64,000 nt of DNA from Erythrobacter crassostreae (GCF_019204045.1 NZ_JAGSPC010000001.1:682001-746000); one strand, 5' to 3'. Shown: positions 8,206-18,165, counted from the stretch's first letter. The notes: generated from the sequence alone by a model not told the origin. Numbers and translations: made by a program.

Positions 8206-9440
8206 GATCCAGTGGCGCGTTGGGGGTTTAATTCAATGACATTGTTGGCATCGGGGCTTGCATCGGGGTCTGAGCCAGCAGTGTCTGCTTCATCGGGGTC
8301 TTCGGCCGCACCGCCTCTGAGGGGTTGATACGGGATTTCGATCAGAACAGTGAAACCTCCGCCCGGTTCTGAGCGGGTTTCGAACAGGTGGCTATCGCCA
8401 TAAGCTTGCATCAAACGGTTGCGGATATTGGCGAGGCCAACACCGGTAGAGACAGTCTGACTGGGTGCACGATTGCCGAGATGATCGATAATGGCGTGAT
8501 CAAGCGGTGCGTCGATACCAGGGCCGCTGTCTTCAACAGCCATCCTGAGCCTGTCACCCACGACGCGCGCCGTAACAGAAATTCGCGCGCCTTCCTCTTG
8601 AGGGCTGACGGCATATTTGATGGCGTTTTCAACGAGCGGTTGCAGCAGCATCGAAGGCAAACAGGCGACGCGCGCCTTTTCCTCGATATCAAAATGGGTG
8701 CGCAACCGCTCTTCAAATCGCATACGTTCAATATCGAGATAGAGACCCAGCGTTTCGACTTCCTGATCAAGGGTCACTTGACTGCCCGGTTCCGCGATTA
8801 GCGTGTGACGCAGAAAGCTGGATAGCCGCGTGAGCATCGCGTTTGCTGGTACTGTTTGTTTAAGCAGCACCAGCGTGCTGATCGAATTCAACGTGTTGAA
8901 CAGAAAATGCGGGTTTAACTGATACCTCAGCATCGCAAGCTGTGCAGCTGTGGTTTGCGCTTCCAGCCGTTCCAACCGGTCAGCCTGTTGTTCGACCGTC
9001 AGAAAGTAATTGATCGCGAAATACAGCGCGCTCCATGCGCCGAGCAGCGTGAGCGGGATGAAAGACAGGCCGATAAAGCGCTGGGCAAAGGTCGCCTCTC
9101 GCAGGTCGCCATAATACAGACCCTGAACCCACGTTTCGATCGAGGCGTAGACGATCACCGCTCCGATCAGGACGAGCGCGGTTCCGCCCCATGTCACTAG
9201 CGGCCTGCGCCCGATCAACTGGCGATAGATGACCGACAGGACGAGCGTGATGGAAAATCCGGTAATGGTGGTGATCAGGATCAGGATCAACTGGCCATAC
9301 GGCAGGCCGTTGGCGGCCGCATTCACCGCGCGCAGCAGGAATGCTCCGCCCCAACCGGCCAGCTGGAGGTTCCAAAAGGCGCGGTTCTTACTCGCGAAAA
9401 ACGGTGCTGGCTGGATTTGAAGCACTGCCATATCACTCAC
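8202..9440 (-). CDS. LytS-type sensor histidine kinase (His_kinase family)
   Basis: A 412-residue protein with four predicted membrane segments in the first about 170 residues. A coiled segment (EQQADRLERLEAQ) precedes the His_kinase domain with the NPHFLFNTLNSI box carrying the phospho-His. An HATPase domain follows, with LVENAIKYA and the GVGLANIRNRL G-box. The last about 40 residues are acidic and Pro/Ala/Asp-rich. It is the cognate partner of the overlapping LytTR regulator. No sensory domain beyond the membrane segments is apparent. Confidence 0.9.
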   Translation of the reverse strand: MSDMAVLQIQPAPFFASKNRAFWNLQLAGWGGAFLLRAVNAAANGLPYGQLILILITTITGFSITLVLSVIYRQLIGRRPLVTWGGTALVLIGAVIVYASIETWVQGLYYGDLREATFAQRFIGLSFIPLTLLGAWSALYFAINYFLTVEQQADRLERLEAQTTAAQLAMLRYQLNPHFLFNTLNSISTLVLLKQTVPANAMLTRLSSFLRHTLIAEPGSQVTLDQEVETLGLYLDIERMRFEERLRTHFDIEEKARVACLPSMLLQPLVENAIKYAVSPQEEGARISVTARVVGDRLRMAVEDSGPGIDAPLDHAIIDHLGNRAPSQTVSTGVGLANIRNRLMQAYGDSHLFETRSEPGGGFTVLIEIPYQPLRGGAAEDPDEADTAGSDPDASPDANNVIELNPQRATGS

Positions 9441-9536
9441 CCATAGACCAATTTTAGCCGGTTAGCAGCGTGTTTCGTTGGGATCAGCGCATACGCGGAC
9501 CGGCTTGGCGCAGGTTTTGCAGATTTTCGGTACTTT

Positions 9537-10529
9537 TCACCGCGCGTTTTCGGGCTCGATCATGCGCGCGAAATGGCCCGACCAATCGGCACGCCCCTCT
9601 CGCTTCATCAAGGAATGGATGCGCGGCACTTCGGCTTCGACTACCTTTGCGCGCTTTTCCCAATTGTCGTGCGAACCGCGCAGCAAGAACCCTCCACCGC
9701 TGCTCGGCTGGTATTCACGAAAAAACCGTCCGGCTGCGGCTGGATCGTAACCGGCATTGGCAAGCAGCCAGGGCATCAGCTTGTCAGCCTCCCGTTCGGT
9801 GGTGCGGACATTGCGGCGTTTGCGCCCGTTCTGATCGAGCCAGTCACGATGCCTCAACAGATTGTGCGCAAGCTCATGCGCAACAGCGGCAGCAAACAAT
9901 TCTTCGGAATAGGTGAATCCGTAAAAGCGCGACCCGATCACGACTCGCTTACCATCGGCTACGGCGCGTTCGCCTTCGCCCGACAATTCGAAACGGGTCC
10001 GGCACACTGTGACAGGTTTGACCGTCTCTTTGGAAGCATCGCTGAATCGGAAGGTCACCTCGCCATTGCTGGTGAGGCCAGTATCAAGGGCATCGTGTGC
10101 GCGGACAAGCCGCCGCCAGTCGAGACGTTCACTGGCTGGCCATTCACTCATGTTGGCGCCGTCAGCCTCGACAATCTCGCGGTTGCGCCAAAACGCACCG
10201 GACAGCGCGGATGGCGATCCTTGCGCTGCAGTTTGCACCGCGAAGTCTTGAATAAGGCCTAGCGCCTTGCGAGCAATGTCAGGAGAGCCGTAGCTCGCCA
10301 TGTCCTGCAATTGGAGGCCAATTGACGGGGCGGTCTCTTGACAAAAATCGGCATTGGAACGCGCAAGTTTCCAACCCACGTCTTGCAGTCTTTGATCAAG
10401 CTCTTGAAACTCTTCGATGGCTGCCCGTTCGGCACCGTAATCGATAGCCCTGCGATCAAGCGCAGTCGCGGAGGCCGCCGCGACCAGCAATACGGCGCTT
10501 AATCCGCACAGCGCGAACCCGCGCATCAT
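9537..10529 (-). CDS. M48-family metalloprotease, exported
   Basis: Starting at the Met pair at 10529 gives 330 residues with a signal peptide (hydrophobic core ending near ASATA). The zinc protease motif HELAHNLLRH is followed by a conserved Glu in a TTEREADKL context, matching peptidase family M48. Probable role: periplasmic protein quality control. The chosen start overlaps the last base of the dsbA-like stop; the 27-residue upstream extension lies inside that gene and is not supported. It is third in an M48-DsbA-M48 run. Confidence 0.85.
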   Translation of the reverse strand: MMRGFALCGLSAVLLVAAASATALDRRAIDYGAERAAIEEFQELDQRLQDVGWKLARSNADFCQETAPSIGLQLQDMASYGSPDIARKALGLIQDFAVQTAAQGSPSALSGAFWRNREIVEADGANMSEWPASERLDWRRLVRAHDALDTGLTSNGEVTFRFSDASKETVKPVTVCRTRFELSGEGERAVADGKRVVIGSRFYGFTYSEELFAAAVAHELAHNLLRHRDWLDQNGRKRRNVRTTEREADKLMPWLLANAGYDPAAAGRFFREYQPSSGGGFLLRGSHDNWEKRAKVVEAEVPRIHSLMKREGRADWSGHFARMIEPENAR

Positions 10530-11230
10530 CAGCTTTCGGCTTCGTCGAGCGCCTCTTTCAGCGCTTCGTATCCAACCATGCCGCCCATTGCATTGTCGCC
10601 CGCGATCCAAGCCGGTGTCCCGCTAAAGCCGAGCGAGCGGGCAAAGCTGAGGTTCTTGGCAAGTTCTACAGAAACAGCATCCGATGCGGCATCGTTGCGA
10701 GCGCGGTCCAGATCAAGTCCGACTTCGATGGCCGCAGCCTCAATCGCTTCTGGAGTTGTCGGGCCAAGCTTGAACATCGCTTCGTGAAAAGCGGCATATT
10801 TTCCCTGAAGCCCGGCGGCGAGCGCCATGCGTGCGGCAGCATCGCTGCCTTCGAAGATCGGCCATTCGCGCATCACGACTTTAAGATCTGGATCTTCTGC
10901 GACCAGACGGTTCACATCAGCAAGGCTCGCCTCGCAATAGGGGCAATTGTAGTCGGTAAACTCGACCAGCACTTTGGAGCCATCGGGATTGCCCATCACC
11001 GCGCCCGGGAATGCTTCGTAAATCTCGTCGCCCGCCTGTGCCAGCCGTTCGCGCGCTTGATTGTCCTGCAAAGCCATCGCCATTTCTTCGAGGATTTTCG
11101 GATTCTCGACCAGATAGGCCCGCGTGCGATTGTCAGCGAGGCCCGCGAGTGACCAGATGCCCGCCCCCAAGAAGCCGAATATAAGCGCGAGCAGCGCGGT
11201 GAGAAGCGAAGTACGCATGCCGTTTTCCAT
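10529..11230 (-). CDS. DsbA-family thiol:disulfide oxidoreductase
   Basis: A 233-residue protein with an N-terminal membrane anchor or signal (residues about 8-30) and a thioredoxin-fold domain with active site C96-P-Y-C99 (NCPYCE). The cis-Pro region appears as SGTPAWI. CPYC members act as periplasmic oxidases or isomerases. It lies between two M48 proteases on the same strand, fitting an envelope folding and quality-control cluster. A second ATG 12 bases downstream is possible. Confidence 0.88.
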   Translation of the reverse strand: MENGMRTSLLTALLALIFGFLGAGIWSLAGLADNRTRAYLVENPKILEEMAMALQDNQARERLAQAGDEIYEAFPGAVMGNPDGSKVLVEFTDYNCPYCEASLADVNRLVAEDPDLKVVMREWPIFEGSDAAARMALAAGLQGKYAAFHEAMFKLGPTTPEAIEAAAIEVGLDLDRARNDAASDAVSVELAKNLSFARSLGFSGTPAWIAGDNAMGGMVGYEALKEALDEAES

Positions 11231-11283
11231 GATGGTGTTTAGTAACGCTGCCTATTCAAAACGCCAGCAGATCGTGCCGGTTT

Positions 11284-12663
11284 TTACCGGTCGCGCAGCT
11301 GCTCCAGCTCGGACCGCGCTTGCAGCGCGACGTCTTGCGCGCGCAGCCAATCGGGCGAGCCCACCGGCAAACCAGCCTCGGCGGCCTGCGCGTTGCGCAA
11401 TGCTTGCGGGTAATCGCGGTTCATCACCTGCTGTTCTGCGCTTGCTAGTTTGGCGCGCGGAATATCGCCTTTGGCGGCGTAAACCACGCCCAGTTGATAC
11501 CATGCGAACGGATTGAACCGGTCTTTGGCAACGGCAGCGCGCAGAACCTTCTCAGCCTCGGGATAGTTTGCCTTGTCCTCTGTCGCGATCAGCGCATGAC
11601 CGAAAATGCCAGCGATGAGCGGCTGGTTAAGCGTAAGATCGGTTGCCCTGCGAAGCGGAACAAGCGCCTCTTCAGGACGGCCCGATTCCAGCAGAATTTG
11701 GCCCTTCACCTCAAGGAAATAGGGGTTGTCTGGATCGCTGGCGAGCATCGCGGCCGTTTCAGCCAGCGCTTTCTCAACCTGCGCATCCTTGTGATAGGCA
11801 TATGCACGGGCGTAGCGTGCGGGCATGCTGGTATCGCTTTCGGGATACATATTTAGCGTGCGGCTTGGCTCGGCAAGATAGCCAAACAGCTTTGCCTGTA
11901 CCCGCAGAAAACGCTCTTGCAGTTCCGGATCCTCGGGCGTGTCCCACGCAGGATCTTCCTGCAGAAGATCGCGCAAGGTCTGAATCCGGTCGCCCGAAAG
12001 CGGGTGGGTGCGGGTGTAAGTAGCGTCATCACCTTGGCTAAATCCGCGGCGAATTTCGAGATCGCGGAGCCGGTCAAAGAATTTCAGCATGCCGCGTCCG
12101 GAGATGCCTGCGCCCGACAGATAACGCGCACCGGCAAGATCGGTAGAGGCTTCCTGATTGCGATTGAAAGCCAGGAAGCTGCCGATTGCGGCGCGCTGTC
12201 CCGCCATGATTGCGCCGATCGCCGCATCGCCCGCACCGGCCAAAGCAGCACCTACGCCGACGAGCAGTGAAAGAAGGGTGATCCCGTTGGCAGCAGTCGT
12301 GCGCTCGTTGAAGCGGACCACGTGGCCAGCGGTAATGTGACCAAGCTCGTGCGCGAGAACGCCCTGAACTTCATTGGCGGTTTCGGCCGCGTTGATCAGG
12401 CCAGCGTGAACATAGATGACCTGACCGCCCGCGACGAAAGCGTTGATCGAAGGGTCATTGATCAGGACAATATCGACATTGCCCGGTTCCAGCTCAGAAG
12501 CCTCAACCAATGGCGCGGTCATATCGCGCAATAGCGCCTCGGTCTCGGCATCGCGCAGGATGGATTGCGCAGCGGCGGGATTGAGCGTGATGAGGCTGCT
12601 GGCAAGCAGAGCCAGACAATAGGCGCCAAAGCGCGCGAGCGAGAGGTGTTGGAGCGGGCGCAT
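11284..12663 (-). CDS. M48 metalloprotease with C-terminal TPR region (BepA/YfgC-like)
   Basis: A 459-residue protein with a signal peptide ending near PAAAQ. The M48 domain contains HELGHITAGHVV, and Glu-bearing ASTDLAGARYL supplies the third ligand. From about residue 250 the sequence becomes helical repeat (TPR-like: repeated ALAETAAML / EALVPLRRAT / EKVLRAAV units). This layout matches BepA, which handles stalled outer-membrane proteins such as LptD in E. coli. The downstream DsbA is consistent with such a role. Family assignment is firm; the substrate is inferred. Confidence 0.88.
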   Translation of the reverse strand: MRPLQHLSLARFGAYCLALLASSLITLNPAAAQSILRDAETEALLRDMTAPLVEASELEPGNVDIVLINDPSINAFVAGGQVIYVHAGLINAAETANEVQGVLAHELGHITAGHVVRFNERTTAANGITLLSLLVGVGAALAGAGDAAIGAIMAGQRAAIGSFLAFNRNQEASTDLAGARYLSGAGISGRGMLKFFDRLRDLEIRRGFSQGDDATYTRTHPLSGDRIQTLRDLLQEDPAWDTPEDPELQERFLRVQAKLFGYLAEPSRTLNMYPESDTSMPARYARAYAYHKDAQVEKALAETAAMLASDPDNPYFLEVKGQILLESGRPEEALVPLRRATDLTLNQPLIAGIFGHALIATEDKANYPEAEKVLRAAVAKDRFNPFAWYQLGVVYAAKGDIPRAKLASAEQQVMNRDYPQALRNAQAAEAGLPVGSPDWLRAQDVALQARSELEQLRDR

Positions 12664-12673
12664 TGCCCCGCTT

Positions 12674-13624
12674 CTAACGCGTTTCCTCCTGAACGGGAAC
12701 TGAAACAGTGTCAGAGCTGGTCACGCCGGTCGCAAATCCTGCGATCAAATCCGCCACTTCACGGCGCGAACGCCACGGGGCGGCAAGGGACGTCAGTGGG
12801 TCAATATGGTCTTTGTCCGGAAAGAACACGGTGAGCGCATGGCCGCCTTCCTCTTTCAGCTTTTCTGCGAGAATTCGGCTATTGCGAGGTTTCACGGTTG
12901 TGTCCATCTCACCGTGTAAGAACAGCATTTGCGGCGCATCGCCATTGATATGGGCAATTGGCTGAGTGGATTCCGGTTCTGCAGCCTCGCCAAACGCTGC
13001 GATCGTAGAATCACTGTCGAACGGGAAGAAATCATAGGGGCCAGACAGGCCAACCACGCCAGCGATATCGCTGGGCGAAAGCCCCTCTGCCGCTAGCCAT
13101 TTTTCTTCGAGTGCAGCCATCACAACATTGTATGCGCCCGCCGAATGTCCCGCGATTACAATACTTTCGGGATCACCGCCGTGTTTGGCAATCTCGCGGT
13201 GGGTCCATCCGATAACGCTTGCTGTATCGGTGAGCATAGCTGGATATTTGCCCGCTTCCTTCAGCCGATATCCGCCTAGTACTACGATAAAGCCGCGCTC
13301 TACAAAGGCGCGGCCGACAAAGTCATAATCCTCCGGATCGCCAGACCGCCAGCTGCCGCCGTGAAGGAACAGCAGCACCGGGCGCGGCTTTTCACTGCGC
13401 GCTTGCCTTTCGGTGTCGGGGCCCCATACGACCAGCTTTTGCTGCGGATGATCACCGGTCGACACCACAGCCAGCTGTTTCGCATTGCCGCTGCCGCCGG
13501 TGAGCCGGTCGACCGCACTGAGCACAGCCGGGCCATTCTGCGAAATTGCATATTGCAGCGCCAGCGCGCCGATGATGCCGATTGATAAGAGTATGCCGAG
13601 GGTCCAAATCACGCCGCGTTTCAT
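12674..13624 (-). CDS. Alpha/beta hydrolase (esterase/lipase type), exported
   Basis: A 316-residue protein with an N-terminal hydrophobic segment (residues 7-26). It has the HSL/carboxylesterase signature: an oxyanion HGGSW and nucleophile elbow AGHSAGAYN, with a late Asp/His pair (GEMDTTVKP; FPDKDHIDP). Predicted to hydrolyse short acyl esters at the membrane or in the periplasm; the substrate is unknown. It starts 14 bp after the App1-like phosphatase gene on the same strand, so the two are likely cotranscribed. Confidence 0.85.
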   Translation of the reverse strand: MKRGVIWTLGILLSIGIIGALALQYAISQNGPAVLSAVDRLTGGSGNAKQLAVVSTGDHPQQKLVVWGPDTERQARSEKPRPVLLFLHGGSWRSGDPEDYDFVGRAFVERGFIVVLGGYRLKEAGKYPAMLTDTASVIGWTHREIAKHGGDPESIVIAGHSAGAYNVVMAALEEKWLAAEGLSPSDIAGVVGLSGPYDFFPFDSDSTIAAFGEAAEPESTQPIAHINGDAPQMLFLHGEMDTTVKPRNSRILAEKLKEEGGHALTVFFPDKDHIDPLTSLAAPWRSRREVADLIAGFATGVTSSDTVSVPVQEETR

Positions 13625-13638
13625 CCAATCTGTGCCTT

Positions 13639-14787
13639 CTAAATCTTGGCGGTCGCTGACAACGGGGCTTTGTTTTCCGGCGCAGAACCTTCGCTTGCAG
13701 TTTGCACGAGCGCCTCAACGCGCCCATCAAATTCGAGCCCGGTTTGCTCCAGAAACCCATGTGCGCTGGCATAGTCTGCTCCGGTCCAAAACGGCACCTT
13801 GGCTTGATCAAGAGCGGCCTTAGCGTTGAGCTCGGCTTCGTTCAAAGGGTCGCACGAAATTTTCCGGATAAAGACTGCAGCAATCCGGTCAGGATATTCC
13901 GCTCCGATCTTGCCAAAGACAACCATGTCTTTTTGCGTATCATCTCCGACGAGTACGAATTGTAGGTCTGGGTATGCGGACAAAATCCGTTCGATTGCGA
14001 CCTGTTTGTGCGAGCCATGCCCCTCTGAGCCGAGCGTCTTCCGGTTAAAGCCCCAATCGCGAAGGGCGATCGGCCCTAGCGGCAATTCGCGCATTTTCTT
14101 GAAGGTTACAAGGTAGGAAAAGAGGTTCCACGGACTGGATGACACGTAAAATACCGGCCGCGGCAAGGCCTGAGGAATGCCCTGTTGATTTCCGCCATCA
14201 GGCTCAGAAGAATTCGAACCGCCCAAAGCTGAATAAAAGCCGGGCGCGCCCGGCACCACGGAGCGTTCATCCGGCATTTGCGCAACCACTCTTTGCCAAT
14301 TGCGCAAAATTGCCTTGGCGCTGCCGGTAATCCCGGTCTCCATGATCGTGTCGTCTATGTCGGATATGATGCCGACGCCCGCATTCCTACCTGGTGTCAA
14401 TATGAACGCGTCGCAGTCCTTTTGGGCACCATCATCACCTTGCCATTCAACAGACGCGCGCTCCCATGCCGAATTGAGAGGGCGCTCGTAACCCGGATCA
14501 AGTTTGACCGAAAAATGCGCAAAACCTTCGTCGTCAGTGGTCGCATTCTTTGCAACTTTATCTCCTGCTCCGGTCTTGAAAGTGAGGCGCACTTGAAGGC
14601 CAGACACTTCGTGCGACGCATATTGGCGCAGCATCGTTCTTACGTTGGCAAAAAATCCCCGCTTATCGAATGCGGCCTGCTCGCTTCGCAATGCTCGGAC
14701 CGTCAGAAACAACTGTTCAGAATTGCGATAGCCAAGAAAGGGCTGCACGCGAACGGGGGCTTGTCTGAAAAGTGCGCTGAAAACCAT
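13639..14787 (-). CDS. App1-type phosphatidate phosphatase domain protein (DUF2183)
   Basis: A 382-residue protein. The central HAD-like catalytic motif is ISDIDDTIMETG, followed by FYVSSSPWNLF and a VLVGDD segment, as in the App1 catalytic domain family (PF09949). Yeast App1 is a Mg-dependent phosphatidate phosphatase; bacterial members are largely uncharacterised. No signal peptide is visible. The N-terminal about 120 residues form a beta-rich domain. Partnership with the downstream esterase suggests lipid turnover, which is inference. Confidence 0.83.
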   Translation of the reverse strand: MVFSALFRQAPVRVQPFLGYRNSEQLFLTVRALRSEQAAFDKRGFFANVRTMLRQYASHEVSGLQVRLTFKTGAGDKVAKNATTDDEGFAHFSVKLDPGYERPLNSAWERASVEWQGDDGAQKDCDAFILTPGRNAGVGIISDIDDTIMETGITGSAKAILRNWQRVVAQMPDERSVVPGAPGFYSALGGSNSSEPDGGNQQGIPQALPRPVFYVSSSPWNLFSYLVTFKKMRELPLGPIALRDWGFNRKTLGSEGHGSHKQVAIERILSAYPDLQFVLVGDDTQKDMVVFGKIGAEYPDRIAAVFIRKISCDPLNEAELNAKAALDQAKVPFWTGADYASAHGFLEQTGLEFDGRVEALVQTASEGSAPENKAPLSATAKI

Positions 14788-14841
14788 AACGCAATTTCAA
14801 ACGGAGAAGCGATGAGGTTGGTTCCAGCCGCGCGAGCAGGC

Positions 14842-16767
14842 TCAGCCGACGAGCTTTTTCGCAGCGCGCTCGATCATCGGGATATCATCGTCAATTTCGC
14901 CGATCATCGCAACATTACCGGTGCCATCGCGGCGCACCACAACGAGCGAGAATTCCGCCCCGTCGCCGGAAAGCGCTTCAAAGGTTAGCTCTTCGAGTTC
15001 ACGAAGTTTCTTGGCGAGAGCGCGGCGGACTTCATCAGCCGCTTCGACTTCTTTGCCAGCTTCTTCGCGGCGGAGACGGCGTTCTGCCGCAACCACGCCT
15101 TTGAGACCGCCATCGGCGTTCTCCAGGAATTCGGCGAGCGACCCGCTCTCCATCTCGTGACGGTAAGCATGGGCCAGAACGGCGGCATACTCAGTAAGGC
15201 GAGTCTTGTCGTAATTGCTGCCAAACACGAGCTTGACGACCGGGGTCATTGGCGCGCGTTCCTGAACGCTTAGGCCGCTTTCTTCGAGCAGTTCGCCGTA
15301 TTCGGCAGGCGCGGCTTTGGCAGCGAGCGAGAAGTCATAGGCGCGGCCGACCGCGCTGTAGAGCGCAGCGCGGCTGCGATCTTCGGCTACGTTGGCATGC
15401 TGGGCGAGTTCGCGGGCCGATGCGAGGAAATCGTACAATCCAGCATCTTCGCTCAGTTCAGCGACAACCTCATCGGCGATTTCAGCGCTAGCTTCGTCGA
15501 GGCCACCACCTTCAACTGGTGCATCTTCTGCCTCGATTTCTGCATCCGAGAAAGCGACTGGTCCCGGAGTAAGGGTATCTTGTGCGAAGACTTCGTCCGC
15601 GAACGCGTCTTCATCCACTTCGCTCTCGTCCATTACGGGTTCGCTGTATTCTTCCGGCTCGCCAAAGCTGCTGAGGTCCAACGGCTTCTTTGCCTTTGGC
15701 TCGGCTGGTTGCTCATCTTCCGAATATTCATCGGCAAGAGGGGCGTAATCGGCGATTTCTGGGTCGACATCTTCTGGCTGGTCTTCGCTATATTCGGCCT
15801 GATAATCGGCGGCATCGAAATGCTCCGCCTCAAGGTCGATTGCCTTCTTCGTCGGAGTTTCGATGTAGTCCGAAAGCGAGGCGAAGCTGTAGCCAGCGCC
15901 GCTTTCATCTTCTTCATCCTCGTCCTCATCCGGATCGTCGAGCGAATATTGACCAAAGTCAGGCACCGGAAGGTCGTTTTCGTCTGTGGGGCTTTCGTAA
16001 TCACTGCCAAGCGACGCAACATTGTCGCTGAAGTCAGGTTCGAATTCCGGCGTTTCTTCGGAAACCTCGGCTTCGGCACCAAGCTCGAAAATGTCGGCGC
16101 TGGGCGCGGCGACCAGCGGATCGGCGTGATGCTTTTGCGGCTCGTCCTCATCTTCGGCGGCTTCGTCATCCACCTCGAGCGCCTGATCAATCTCAAGCAG
16201 CAATTCGTCAGCTGTGACCTGATCGGCAATCTCTTTCCAGTTGATCACGCCATAGATGAAATCGATGGTTTCATCATTGCTCGAAAATGGCAACAGGATG
16301 CCGCGATACATGATCGAGGATCCGCGCTGATTCACGAACTCGGCTTCGAAACCGATTGGCGCCTGATTGGCGAGAATTTGCATGTAGTGATCGGTAATCC
16401 GGCTCAGCAATGAACGCGGCGGGACATCCGACAGTTGCTTGATCGACCCGTCAGTGCCGCATTCCTCGGCCAATTGGTCGCCGAGATATTGCACAGCAGG
16501 GTCCTCTACCCCGACAGAGAAGTCGAGCAGAACGCTGTTTGGACCGAAGTCGTGCAGATTTTCTGGTTCTAGATCTTCAATCGAAGGGAAGCTGTTATCG
16601 GCAAGCAGGCTGGCCCAATGATTATAGGCACGCACCTGCATGCGGCGCTCATCCTGGCCGATTGCCTCTGGCGGCATTTCGCGCGCTACTTCGTCTTCGT
16701 GGGCTTCCCAATCCTGATCGTTACCGATCGGATCGCTGGAATCAAAAGTGCCCCGCAGATTGTCCAT
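14842..16767 (-). CDS. Large acidic protein with N-terminal PAS-like domain
   Basis: A 641-residue protein in three parts. Residues about 40-180 form a conserved PAS-like domain (NHWASLLADNSFPSIEDL through MYRGILLPFSS). Residues about 190-450 are extremely Asp/Glu-rich and low complexity, with short repeats of the DEYSEDEQ / EYSEP type. The last about 180 residues are helical (ARELAQHANVAEDRSRAALY onward). No catalytic or DNA-binding domain is evident. It may be a regulatory or scaffold protein. It stands alone on its strand. Confidence 0.7.
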   Translation of the reverse strand: MDNLRGTFDSSDPIGNDQDWEAHEDEVAREMPPEAIGQDERRMQVRAYNHWASLLADNSFPSIEDLEPENLHDFGPNSVLLDFSVGVEDPAVQYLGDQLAEECGTDGSIKQLSDVPPRSLLSRITDHYMQILANQAPIGFEAEFVNQRGSSIMYRGILLPFSSNDETIDFIYGVINWKEIADQVTADELLLEIDQALEVDDEAAEDEDEPQKHHADPLVAAPSADIFELGAEAEVSEETPEFEPDFSDNVASLGSDYESPTDENDLPVPDFGQYSLDDPDEDEDEEDESGAGYSFASLSDYIETPTKKAIDLEAEHFDAADYQAEYSEDQPEDVDPEIADYAPLADEYSEDEQPAEPKAKKPLDLSSFGEPEEYSEPVMDESEVDEDAFADEVFAQDTLTPGPVAFSDAEIEAEDAPVEGGGLDEASAEIADEVVAELSEDAGLYDFLASARELAQHANVAEDRSRAALYSAVGRAYDFSLAAKAAPAEYGELLEESGLSVQERAPMTPVVKLVFGSNYDKTRLTEYAAVLAHAYRHEMESGSLAEFLENADGGLKGVVAAERRLRREEAGKEVEAADEVRRALAKKLRELEELTFEALSGDGAEFSLVVVRRDGTGNVAMIGEIDDDIPMIERAAKKLVG

Positions 16768-16960
16768 GGCTTTAACACGCCCCTTGCATAACTTTTACAG
16801 TCAGGCGTTCTGGAGGTGCGTGGTAAACATCCCGTTAAGTGCATGGTGGAAAACTGAGTTTGATGCCGGGCGCGCAGCGTTGGCGTCAGAACAGTTTGCG
16901 GCGCTTTGCCTTCACAAAGATAAAGAACGGACGCTGGCGTCAGTCATGCACCAAGGCGCG

Positions 16961-17398
16961 TTAGAGGAAGTAACGCATCTTGATTGTGAACTTCTGCGGC
17001 GCGCTGCCCATATCGAAAACTGCGTCTTTGAACTTGGGCGGGGCCATGCGAACCGGCGCATCGCGGGAAAAGCCGTAACCTTCCTTTGGCATCATGCCGA
17101 GCGCCCGGTCAGCTTTGCCATTGTTGTTCTCATCATGCAGCAGCGCGATGGCGTATTTGCCCGGTTTCACATCTTTGAACGTGATCGTGACGGTTTCGCC
17201 TGCGGGCACGACTGTACGGAGCGACTCCGGATCTTTCTTACACTTGGGAAATGCTTTTTCGAGGGCGGTGATGCAGGCCCGCACGACGCCTTCTGTGGAT
17301 CGCATATTGGTGACAGTGATGGTGACTTCACTGGCCGCAGCAGGCGCCGCCATTGCTGTCAAAACGGTAGCACTACCCAAGATGGAGGCACGCATCAT
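16961..17398 (-). CDS. DUF2141 exported protein
   Basis: From the Met pair at 17398 the product is 145 residues with a signal peptide ending near AAAAS. The mature part has the DUF2141 features VRACI, the KPGKYAIALLHDENNNGKAD motif and an EGYGFSRD loop. Function is unknown; family members are small secreted beta-sandwich proteins. The start overlaps the stop of the fatty-acid hydroxylase by four bases. A longer frame upstream runs inside that gene and is rejected. A second DUF2141 gene occurs at 54432-54992. Confidence 0.82.
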   Translation of the reverse strand: MMRASILGSATVLTAMAAPAAASEVTITVTNMRSTEGVVRACITALEKAFPKCKKDPESLRTVVPAGETVTITFKDVKPGKYAIALLHDENNNGKADRALGMMPKEGYGFSRDAPVRMAPPKFKDAVFDMGSAPQKFTIKMRYFL

Positions 17399-18165
17399 GC
17401 CGGGGCGCTTTCGTGCCTGGCTTCCTTCACGATGCGATGCGAGAAGCCGCGATCGGTCCCGCAAACGCGATCCCAGAAACGGAAATACAAACCGAAGTTG
17501 CATCGATACTCCTCGTGATGCTTTTCATGATGACTTGCTGTTATCACCCATTGTCCCAACGGGGAATGAACGACTTGTCGTGGGAAAATCTCCCAGCCCA
17601 TGTGGTTCGTGACACCCATGATCGTCGCGATGGTCAGAACCACGCCGAGCATCGCAAAATGGATCGGCACTACTAAGAGCATGGCGGGTATCAGGGCCGC
17701 GCCGACAATCGACTCCAGCCAGTGAAAGCTCATGGCTGTCCACGCTGTTGGCGGGCGGCTGTCGTGGTGCACCTTGTGCATGATTTTGAACAAACGCGGC
17801 GCGTGCATCGCGCGGTGGGTCCAATAAAACCACGTATCCTGCGCGAAGAGGTAAATGAACACCGAAAGCGGCATATACCAAAGCGGATAGTCTGCGAGGC
17901 CCGAATAAAGCTGCGTCCAGCCCAGATGGTTCCAGCTCCAAAATAGCATGCCAGCCGGTGCGCCGTAGATTAGCGTGGCAAGTAGCGACCAGCGAATTTC
18001 GCGGCCAATTTGCGCTTTCTGACCACTATAGAGCCCAGGGCGAACACGCTGCGTTATCCAGGCAAACAATCCGCTCGATGCGAAATAGCGTACCGCGACA
18101 AAGGCCGACGTCACGAGGCTTACGATCAAAAGCGCAAGCAAGATTGGCATGTCGGGCGATAACAT
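17395..18165 (-). CDS. Sterol desaturase / fatty-acid hydroxylase family membrane enzyme
   Basis: A 256-residue multi-pass membrane protein with the eight-His di-iron pattern: HRAMH, HKVHH, and downstream NHMG and SHHEKHHEEY. The family hydroxylates or desaturates lipids, sterols and carotenoids using O2. The substrate cannot be fixed from sequence; a membrane-lipid or carotenoid ring are options. The downstream DUF2141 gene overlaps its stop, indicating an operon. Confidence 0.87.
   Translation of the reverse strand: MLSPDMPILLALLIVSLVTSAFVAVRYFASSGLFAWITQRVRPGLYSGQKAQIGREIRWSLLATLIYGAPAGMLFWSWNHLGWTQLYSGLADYPLWYMPLSVFIYLFAQDTWFYWTHRAMHAPRLFKIMHKVHHDSRPPTAWTAMSFHWLESIVGAALIPAMLLVVPIHFAMLGVVLTIATIMGVTNHMGWEIFPRQVVHSPLGQWVITASHHEKHHEEYRCNFGLYFRFWDRVCGTDRGFSHRIVKEARHESAPA

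Noticed and set aside
15397..16413. 338-residue plus-strand open frame
   Set aside because: It is antisense to the acidic PAS-like protein; the Asp/Glu codon bias leaves the opposite strand free of stops. No domain or ribosome-binding site.
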